Part shown: in pieces, positions 58,206 to 64,000 of the stretch | Layout: the number at the start of each line of letters is the position of its first letter | Numbering within the stretch: the first letter of the stretch is position 1 | Assembly (NCBI RefSeq): GCF_003217495.1 | Contig: NZ_QJSW01000002.1 | Coordinates: forward strand, 296,296-360,295 | DNA length: 64,000 nt | Direction of reading: 5' to 3' | Origin: Paenibacillus barcinonensis | Lineage (GTDB): Bacteria; Bacillota; Bacilli; Paenibacillales; Paenibacillaceae | Program-made: the position numbers and the translations under genes | Notes under the pieces: model-generated | Seen by the model: the letters and a program-made list of their open reading frames with translations, nothing else | Database searches by the model: none | Told to the model about the DNA's origin: nothing

Positions 58206-58985
58206 ATGAAAACAATTACAATAGCTGCACCAGTACGAAATAGAGAATGGATTCTTCCCCAATATTTATTGAAGATTTTTGAGATCAATTACCCCAAATC
58301 TTTAATCGATCTACATTTCGTTGTTAATGATAGTTTAGACAAAACATTTGAATTTCTGACAGAATTTAAAAAAGACAATAAAGGCTTGTACAATAACATT
58401 AGAATCGATGTAATTAACAATAATTCACCCGAAGATGAACGAGAGTTTTCGGTAAGAAACAAATACATATATAGAAGTTTGAGCAACTTAAAGAATTACA
58501 TTATGAGCAAAGTTCGAACCGATAAATTGATTTTTATCGATACAGATATCCTTGTAAAACCTGATGTTATTACTAAGTTACTCAAGCATGGGAAAAAGAT
58601 CATATCGGGATTGATTTACAATGGATATTTGACCAATAAAGATAAGCCATATCTATATCCAAATATTATGCAGTTGGATGATAATGGTCAATATCGGCAT
58701 ATAACAAACTATCATGTTAAGACTGCTCCTGCCCTACTCTGTTCTAAGCTGCAACGAGTGGACTTAACGGGAGCAGTCATTTTATTGGATAAATCAGTTT
58801 ATAAGTCTATAAAATACGGATTTCATCCACAAGGCGAAGACGCATATTTTTGTAAGATGGCTCAAGACAATGGCTTTGAGCTTTTTTGTGATTTGTTTGC
58901 CTATAGTCAGCACATTATGTCTGAACAACAATTAAGGGAGTTTATGAATGAAGCAAAAAACAATACTCTACTTCCCCGTCCTTAA
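58206..58985 (+). CDS. Glycosyltransferase, GT2-like (GT-A fold)
   Basis: A 259-residue protein starting ITIAAPVRNREWILPQYLLKI and holding the DxD motif IFIDTDILVKPDVI (Asp111-Asp113). C-terminal metal and base-like residues lie in HPQGEDAYFCKMAQDNGF. This is the GT-A nucleotide-sugar transferase pattern. It overlaps the next glycosyltransferase by 38 bp. Three glycosyltransferases in a row between tail tube and tail assembly genes suggest virion glycosylation. Confidence 0.78.
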   Translation: MKTITIAAPVRNREWILPQYLLKIFEINYPKSLIDLHFVVNDSLDKTFEFLTEFKKDNKGLYNNIRIDVINNNSPEDEREFSVRNKYIYRSLSNLKNYIMSKVRTDKLIFIDTDILVKPDVITKLLKHGKKIISGLIYNGYLTNKDKPYLYPNIMQLDDNGQYRHITNYHVKTAPALLCSKLQRVDLTGAVILLDKSVYKSIKYGFHPQGEDAYFCKMAQDNGFELFCDLFAYSQHIMSEQQLREFMNEAKNNTLLPRP

Positions 58986-59955
58986 CTGGGAATTTTTAAA
59001 ACAACGTCCACAACAGATACTTTCACAGTTTGCACGTAACGGATGGACAGTTTACTTTTGCAATAACACTCAATCCGAGAAGCCTATTGAACAGGTTGAA
59101 CCTAACATTTATGTAATCCATAATTTCGAATCCTTCATGAAAGATGTCAAACACGGGAAGTATAAAATCGATGTGGCTTATGCTACATGGGCAAAATCAG
59201 CCGAACACTTTGATAAGGTGAATGCAAAAATCAACATTTACGATAGTATCGACGAGTTTCCAGATTGGGAAATGTATGAAGAGTTTGCCGTAAACAGTGC
59301 AGACATAATGCTTACTTCAAGTCAGAGACTGTATGATATCAGAAGCAAAATGCACGACAATGTTCATCTTGTTCGCAATGCAGCTCCATCTGAATATATC
59401 AATAAACCATCTAATAAACCTAAGGAATATGAAGATATCGATGGCCCCATTGTTGCGTTTGTTGGTGCTTTAGGTTCGTGGACGAGTACATATTTGATTA
59501 AGAAAGTAGCTGAGAAATACCCTACTGTGTTTGTAGGATTGGAGTTTGGTAAGCAGTGTCCCTCAAATGTCATCAATCTAGGATGTAAGAATCATGATGA
59601 GCTATACGATTATTACGCTCAAGCAGATGTTTGCCTCATCCCCTTCAATACAAAAACAAATATTACTCAATCCGCCTCTCCGGTTAAGATGTATGAACAC
59701 TTGGCTGCTGGAACAATTACTGTAGCAACAAAATGGCATGAAACAGATCTCTATCCATCGGCAGTGCTTACCGCAGAAAATGATGAGGACTTTCTCGCTA
59801 AGGTTGATGAAGCAATTGCCAAATCTAAAGTAGAAGGATTTAGAGATGAAGCTAAACGGATTGCATCGGAAAACACTTGGGAAGTGCGTTTCAAACAAAT
59901 TGAAAAAGCTATTGAGGATTATACACTGAAAAGTGGTGTTGTGATTGGGTCTTAA
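58948..59955 (+). CDS. Glycosyltransferase, GT1/GT4-like (GT-B fold)
   Basis: A 335-residue protein: N-terminal domain LYFPVLNWEFLKQRPQQILS, a middle IVAFVGALGSWTSTYLI typical of the start of the second Rossmann domain, and a donor-binding region SASPVKMYEHLAAGTITVAT (the E/K motif with YEHLAAG). Second of three glycosyltransferases. Start is inside the end of the first one. Confidence 0.8.
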   Translation: MKQKTILYFPVLNWEFLKQRPQQILSQFARNGWTVYFCNNTQSEKPIEQVEPNIYVIHNFESFMKDVKHGKYKIDVAYATWAKSAEHFDKVNAKINIYDSIDEFPDWEMYEEFAVNSADIMLTSSQRLYDIRSKMHDNVHLVRNAAPSEYINKPSNKPKEYEDIDGPIVAFVGALGSWTSTYLIKKVAEKYPTVFVGLEFGKQCPSNVINLGCKNHDELYDYYAQADVCLIPFNTKTNITQSASPVKMYEHLAAGTITVATKWHETDLYPSAVLTAENDEDFLAKVDEAIAKSKVEGFRDEAKRIASENTWEVRFKQIEKAIEDYTLKSGVVIGS

Positions 59956-60916
59956 AGTTTTATTTACGAACAATTCATCTCTGATCAAATATGGAATTGC
60001 TTCAGGCTTTAAAAATCTTGGACATGAAGTACATATTATGGATGGCAAATATCAATTATGGGACAAGGATAAGGAAACTCAGGTTGAACTTATTAAGAAA
60101 TACATAGAGAACAATCATGTAGATATCGTATTTTCTGAGTGTTTCGCCAACTTTGCTGAAGGCATATTTGAACACACAAAAGAAAAGGGAATATTCCATG
60201 CATTTTGGGCAATTGAGGACACACCTTTTGATCATTGGATTGGTGATTATTGGTCTGATTATGCTGATTATATTTTTACAACAACTGCTGAGTGTCTTCC
60301 TAACTACTGGAACAAAGGTAAACAAGCTGAGTTGATGTTGTTTGGATGTAATCCTGACTTTCATAAGCGAGTTGATTCAGGAATACAAAGAGATATTGTG
60401 CTTATTGCAAATAACTATGAGCGCAGATTTGAACAAACTCGAAAGTTCATCATGCCAGTTGTTGAGCGTGGTTATGATGTGAGCATCTTTGGTAATGAGT
60501 GGTGGATGGATGAAGACCGCGAGGCAAATTTGCTAAGTCACCCTTCCACCTACAAGGGATACGGTGCATACGAAGATCTCCCCTACTTGTATTCAACAAG
60601 CAAGATAATTCTAGGACAAAATTTAGATGATAAGTCAATTACTCAAACGTCAATGAGACCTGCGGAAAGCTTAGGAATTGGAGGAGGTATTCTGATCTCC
60701 CCTTTTACTCCTGCTCAGCAATATCTATTCCATGATCATGTCTATTTGCCTAGGAATACTGATGAGATGTTATTAATGGTTGATGAAGTATTGGGTATGA
60801 CAGATATACAACGTGAACAGAAGGCTAAAAAAGCACAAGAATTCGTGTACAAGTACCACAATTATAACTTGAGAGCTGAACAAGTGATCAATGCTTATCA
60901 TGGCTACAAGCCATAA
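59945..60916 (+). CDS. Glycosyltransferase, CgeB/YkvP-like
   Basis: A 323-residue protein with TTG start overlapping the previous gene by 11 bp. GT-B pattern with FSECFANFAEGIFEHTK, AFWAIEDTPFDHW and C-terminal MRPAESLGIGGGILISP, as in spore-maturation CgeB-type transferases. Third of the glycosyltransferase trio. Confidence 0.78.
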   Translation: MGLKVLFTNNSSLIKYGIASGFKNLGHEVHIMDGKYQLWDKDKETQVELIKKYIENNHVDIVFSECFANFAEGIFEHTKEKGIFHAFWAIEDTPFDHWIGDYWSDYADYIFTTTAECLPNYWNKGKQAELMLFGCNPDFHKRVDSGIQRDIVLIANNYERRFEQTRKFIMPVVERGYDVSIFGNEWWMDEDREANLLSHPSTYKGYGAYEDLPYLYSTSKIILGQNLDDKSITQTSMRPAESLGIGGGILISPFTPAQQYLFHDHVYLPRNTDEMLLMVDEVLGMTDIQREQKAKKAQEFVYKYHNYNLRAEQVINAYHGYKP

Positions 60917-60930
60917 AGGGAGATGAATAA

Positions 60931-61413
60931 ATGGCAAAATCAAATAAACTTACGATGGCAAAACTTAATGCTGTCGATAGTAAGAATAATCAGCGCAAAA
61001 CAATCTATGTGACATCTGAGAACTATGAAGTAAACGTGCATACATATTTTCGTGAGTCGTTGATGGAAGATGCAGTAACAGAGTACATTGCTCTAGTTGA
61101 AGAATTGCGAACTCAGACAGAGCTAGACGATGTGTTAATTCGTGGAACATTGAGTTTATTTAACGTGTTAGTGATGAAAAAATTTACCGATCTCCCATTT
61201 CCTAAGCAAATGGACTTGGGAAGTCTGATTAGCATTTCACGAAAATTTATGGACAACGGGATTACTAATGAAGTAATCAACTCATTCCCTAAAGAAGAGC
61301 TGGACAAACTTGAACAAAGATTTAAAGCAGCTCAGCAGCAAGCAGCTAAAGTAATTGCTGAAATGGCTGTAGCTTCAGTTGCTCAAGCTCAGGAAATCTC
61401 AGATGCAGGTTAA
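60931..61413 (+). CDS. Tail assembly chaperone-like protein, 160 aa
   Basis: Soluble helical protein (FRESLMEDAVTEYIALVEEL...) ending in an Ala/Gln-rich helix. Position, two genes before the tape measure region, fits a tail assembly chaperone. The overlap with the next gene (in the +1-related frame) is compatible with coupling; I see no G/T-type slippery site. Confidence 0.6.
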   Translation: MAKSNKLTMAKLNAVDSKNNQRKTIYVTSENYEVNVHTYFRESLMEDAVTEYIALVEELRTQTELDDVLIRGTLSLFNVLVMKKFTDLPFPKQMDLGSLISISRKFMDNGITNEVINSFPKEELDKLEQRFKAAQQQAAKVIAEMAVASVAQAQEISDAG

Positions 61414-61828
61414 GACACAACAGGATTTAATTAAGTTTCTACAAAAGTTGAATCAACCTATTGCAAAAGCATTGAGTGATGATGTAGCTAGGACAGTTAA
61501 GCAGACCATGAAAGAAAAAGTTAAAGAAGAAGTCTATGACGTGTATGAACCAACAATGTATTCACGTACTGGAGTATTGGGTAGTGAGGAAAGTATGAAG
61601 TCTGAATTGATTAATGAAACAACTCTAGTAGTTGAAAATGTACGTTCAGATGGAGACAGGAATGTTGCTGAAGTCGTGGAGAGCGGCCAGAATTATCAAT
61701 TTGGATTTGAGTATGCAGGAGTACCACGTCCATTTACTGAGGCAACACGTGAAGAGTTGAGAAATACTGGTGCTCACAAAGCGGCTATGTATAAAGGTTT
61801 GAAATCTCAAGGAATTACACTGAAATAA
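61403..61828 (+). CDS. HK97 gp10-like tail completion protein, 141 aa
   Basis: The ATG at 61403 (ATGCAGGTTAA) overlaps the preceding stop. Visible family stretch: YSRTGVLGSEESM and VPRPFTEATREELRN, as in HK97 gp10-like proteins. Probably a minor neck/tail protein. Confidence 0.65.
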   Translation: MQVKTQQDLIKFLQKLNQPIAKALSDDVARTVKQTMKEKVKEEVYDVYEPTMYSRTGVLGSEESMKSELINETTLVVENVRSDGDRNVAEVVESGQNYQFGFEYAGVPRPFTEATREELRNTGAHKAAMYKGLKSQGITLK

Positions 61829-61897
61829 TAAAACACAGGGAGCGTGTTATTTATGGCATTGGAAAGTTACGATCAATATACATAAGGATGATGTTAA

Positions 61898-62899
61898 TTG
61901 AGTAAAAAAGAAGTTAAGCAAAACACATTGCGTGAACCAGCTAAGAAACAAGCAGAAGTAACTGAGGAAATGTGGCTACAAGTAAATGAGGATTATAGAT
62001 TAATTGTAGATGAATTTATCTCCGTACAAGATCTCTCCCCTGCTTCAAGAAAGCAATATACAAGTGTGCTTCGACAATTTGGTTGGTATCTTTTTAGTTC
62101 AATGAATGACAAGCCATTTTATAAGATCACTAAACGTGATTTCTTGCGGTATCTAAGTTTCATACGTGACAATCGTAAAATGTCCTCCTCAGCAATTAGT
62201 TTGAGAAAATCTGTTGTATCTAGTCTTTGCAACCACATTGAAAATATTATCGCAGACGAAGAAGAGAATTATAAAGGTTTTAGAAACTTTACTCGTGGAC
62301 TCCCTGCTATCGCGCGGAATAGAGTTTATGAGAAGGTTAAAGTTACCAAAGATGAATATGACTCAATGATGAAGATTCTTGAAGAAGATCAAAACTGGCT
62401 AGGTATGGCATGGCTTGCTACAGCTTTCCTTGTAGGTGCTAGACGTTCAGAGATCATTCAGTTCAAGTCGGAAATCATGGACTATAAAGTTCCTGAAGGC
62501 CAGAACTATGTACTATCTCACGTAGTTCGCGGTAAGGGCCCTAGCACCGATGGTAAACCACTCGAATATATGGTTCCATTAGAGGTTTTACCATATTGGC
62601 AAAAGTGGATTGATACACGAGGTTACGAAAGCGAATTTGTTTTTACAACTAGATATGGCAATGAGATAAAAGCGATGTCTTCTGCATGGGCTAATGATTT
62701 CTGTACCAATGTTTTATCAGACATGTTAGAGCGTAGAATCAATGTACATATATTTAAAAACTCATGTATCACATATTTGCTAGAATCTGGCGTGCCGATG
62801 CATTTGGTATCTAAATATGTCGCCCACCACAATGATATTTCAACAACACAGATTTATGACTTGAGAGATTTCGAAGAAGAAAAGAATCAGATTTTCTAA
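61898..62899 (+). CDS. yomM-like: YomM-like tyrosine-recombinase homologue in the tail module
   Basis: A 333-residue protein from a TTG start with AAGGATGATG upstream. Recombinase fold with Arg in FLVGARRSEII, HHND for the second His and Tyr in TTQIYDLRD, but the HxxR box reads HIFKNSCIT, where Lys replaces Arg. SPbeta yomM lies at the same place before the tape measure gene. Activity is doubtful; a structural or DNA-binding role is possible. Confidence 0.78.
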   Translation: MSKKEVKQNTLREPAKKQAEVTEEMWLQVNEDYRLIVDEFISVQDLSPASRKQYTSVLRQFGWYLFSSMNDKPFYKITKRDFLRYLSFIRDNRKMSSSAISLRKSVVSSLCNHIENIIADEEENYKGFRNFTRGLPAIARNRVYEKVKVTKDEYDSMMKILEEDQNWLGMAWLATAFLVGARRSEIIQFKSEIMDYKVPEGQNYVLSHVVRGKGPSTDGKPLEYMVPLEVLPYWQKWIDTRGYESEFVFTTRYGNEIKAMSSAWANDFCTNVLSDMLERRINVHIFKNSCITYLLESGVPMHLVSKYVAHHNDISTTQIYDLRDFEEEKNQIF

Positions 62900-62949
62900 T
62901 TTAAACACTGTAAAATTACCATTTCATTTTGATTTTAAGGGAGCTAAAA

Positions 62950-63363
62950 ATGAAAATATACAATCATCAACTTGAGAAATTAATTGTCTTCCTCCACTCG
63001 CTTGAGTTGGAACGGAAAGATTCTCGTATGAGAACACGCTTTAAGAATTTACTGATAGATAAACTGCAAACAGTTATGGATGAAACAGTTGAAATCAATA
63101 AGCAATACATAGCGCATGATGAAAATAATCAACCAATTAAGGAGAACGGTGATTATCTAATCAAAGATAATGTGAAGCGTGTAGCCGATATCAATGAGTT
63201 AATGAATGAAGCATATGAGGTTCCACAGGATATCAACAACAGAGAAATGTTATTGTCCATTAAAGATAGTGTTCTCAACCATTCCCCCGCTACATTTAAA
63301 GGTGATGAAGCAGACACCTATGATATGGTGTGTGAGTTGGTTGAACAAATTGAATACGAGTAA
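62950..63363 (+). CDS. Tail-region protein, 137 aa
   Basis: ATG 62950 preceded by AAGGGAGC. Helical, acidic protein (starts MKIYNHQLEKLIVFLHSLEL). Directly before the tape measure gene; no family recognised. Confidence 0.55.
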   Translation: MKIYNHQLEKLIVFLHSLELERKDSRMRTRFKNLLIDKLQTVMDETVEINKQYIAHDENNQPIKENGDYLIKDNVKRVADINELMNEAYEVPQDINNREMLLSIKDSVLNHSPATFKGDEADTYDMVCELVEQIEYE

Positions 63364-63370
63364 ACATTAG

Positions 63371-63400
63371 GAAGCGATCATTTGAATCGCTTCTTTTTTA
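63371..63400 (+). terminator. Rho-independent terminator
   Basis: GAAGCGAT and ATCGCTTC pair around CATTTGA, followed by TTTTTTATTT. Confidence 0.82.
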
Positions 63401-63445
63401 TTTCTCTTTTAACACTAGAAGCAAAAAGGAAGTGATTTAAGTAAT

Positions 63446-64000
63446 ATGAGTCAAGATTTGCGTATCCTCATAGACAGTTCAATCAATGTCGGAAGTTCCA
63501 TTAAGAACATAAATAACGATATCAAGGCTTTAGGGTCTCACCCCTCCCTCAAATCCTTAAATTTGAAAGTGGATATTGATAAGTCATTCGTTAAAGCAAT
63601 GAATGAGTTTGTCTCGGCAACTAAAGTGTTGAGTAATGCACTCGAACAGCAACAAAAAGTTGTAAATGAATCAGTTAAGACAACTAAATTGTTAGATGGA
63701 TCAATTGAAAAAGTAACACAGAAACAATTAGCTAATGGAACAATTATTACTCAGACAACGAAGAAGATTAATGAAGAAACTCAAGCCTATAATGAGCAGA
63801 AGAAAACACTACAACAGCTTGAGAAAGAATTAGATGGTTATTCTCTAGCAAGAACCAGAGCCAATAAAAATAAGTTAGGCGAAATCAATAGTACTACTAA
63901 TACATATAAAAATCAGGCTGGTCAACAGGTCAATGTTAATGTTGATCGAGATGGAAATGTAAAGAACTATAGTCAAGTGACAGACTATCTAAAACAACAG
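63446..64000 (+). CDS. Tape measure protein, N-terminal part (runs off window)
   Basis: The frame is open from ATG 63446 to the window end (185 codons). It starts MSQDLRILIDSSINVGSSIK and reads like the N-terminus of phage tape measure proteins: INNDIKALGSHPSLKSLNL-like repeats, then long coiled segments (KVLSNALEQQQKVVNESVKT). In SPbeta yomI, the tape measure with a lytic domain, is in this position. Only the start can be described. Confidence 0.75.
   Translation, partial: MSQDLRILIDSSINVGSSIKNINNDIKALGSHPSLKSLNLKVDIDKSFVKAMNEFVSATKVLSNALEQQQKVVNESVKTTKLLDGSIEKVTQKQLANGTIITQTTKKINEETQAYNEQKKTLQQLEKELDGYSLARTRANKNKLGEINSTTNTYKNQAGQQVNVNVDRDGNVKNYSQVTDYLKQQ

Noticed and set aside
60931..61413. 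Lambda G/GT-type programmed -1 frameshift in the tail chaperone
   Set aside because: The following gene has its own start and gp10-like sequence, and no slippery heptamer is visible in the overlap.
61853..61885. Ten-residue frame MALESYDQYT with GGAGCG before the YomM-like gene
   Set aside because: Likely a leader peptide or remnant; nothing else supports it.

Overview
The window is a contiguous piece of a large, AT-rich temperate phage or prophage of the SPbeta type from a Bacillales host (Bacillus, Paenibacillus or Brevibacillus relatives). The assignment rests on protein and gene-order resemblance judged by eye. Its anchors are a single-chain multisubunit-like RNA polymerase (YonO type, Asp-Cys-Asp-Gly-Asp loop), followed by an HU protein, a YonK-like protein, a phosphoesterase, terminase, portal, capsid and tail genes in the SPbeta yon/yom order. 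A YopQ-like/MrpR(YopR)-like pair and a tyrosine-recombinase-like protein inside the tail module add to it. No host chromosomal genes are visible.

Layout. Positions 1 to about 39.45 kb are almost entirely minus-strand early genes: replication and repair proteins (P-loop ATPase, SSB-like protein, methylase-helicase fusion, two helicases, active-looking integrase), a tRNA-CAU, and about 50 small proteins. Among the small ones are a MazF-like toxin, a cREC receiver-like protein, a lone ClpX zinc domain, a GNAT, a second LytTR protein, two HNH nucleases and several two-helix membrane proteins. Three plus-strand islands interrupt this block (RsfA-like regulator at 8.7 kb, anchored surface protein at 17.8 kb, XRE regulator plus membrane peptide at 20.0 kb) and are candidates for expression in the lysogen. 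From 39.49 kb everything is plus strand: YonO polymerase, HU, packaging, head, tail tube, three glycosyltransferases, tail assembly and the start of the tape measure protein, which runs off the window.

Main discovery. At 3.45-5.29 kb lies an overlapping four-gene operon: a kinase-less multi-membrane-segment protein, an AgrB peptidase, an AgrD-like pre-peptide whose ring residue is serine rather than cysteine, and a receiver-less LytTR DNA-binding protein. It reads as a self-contained lactone-peptide communication system. It sits directly downstream of the YopQ-MrpR lysogeny genes, near where SPbeta carries its arbitrium genes, and has its own consensus promoter. I propose it feeds the lysis-lysogeny decision.

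Regulation. A recurrent element of the form AACACAAAGATAATACT lies against the -35 box of at least eleven sigma-A-like promoters, including the early operons and the divergent early/late switch at 39.45-39.52 kb. I infer that it is the operator of the MrpR-like repressor. Other unusual features are an apparent +1 frameshift (CGA-UAG-C) needed to make full-length large terminase, an ATT-initiated homing endonuclease, SSB-tip-like repeats in the SSB-like protein, and a 1-kb gene-free, strand-biased region at 35.1-36.1 kb.
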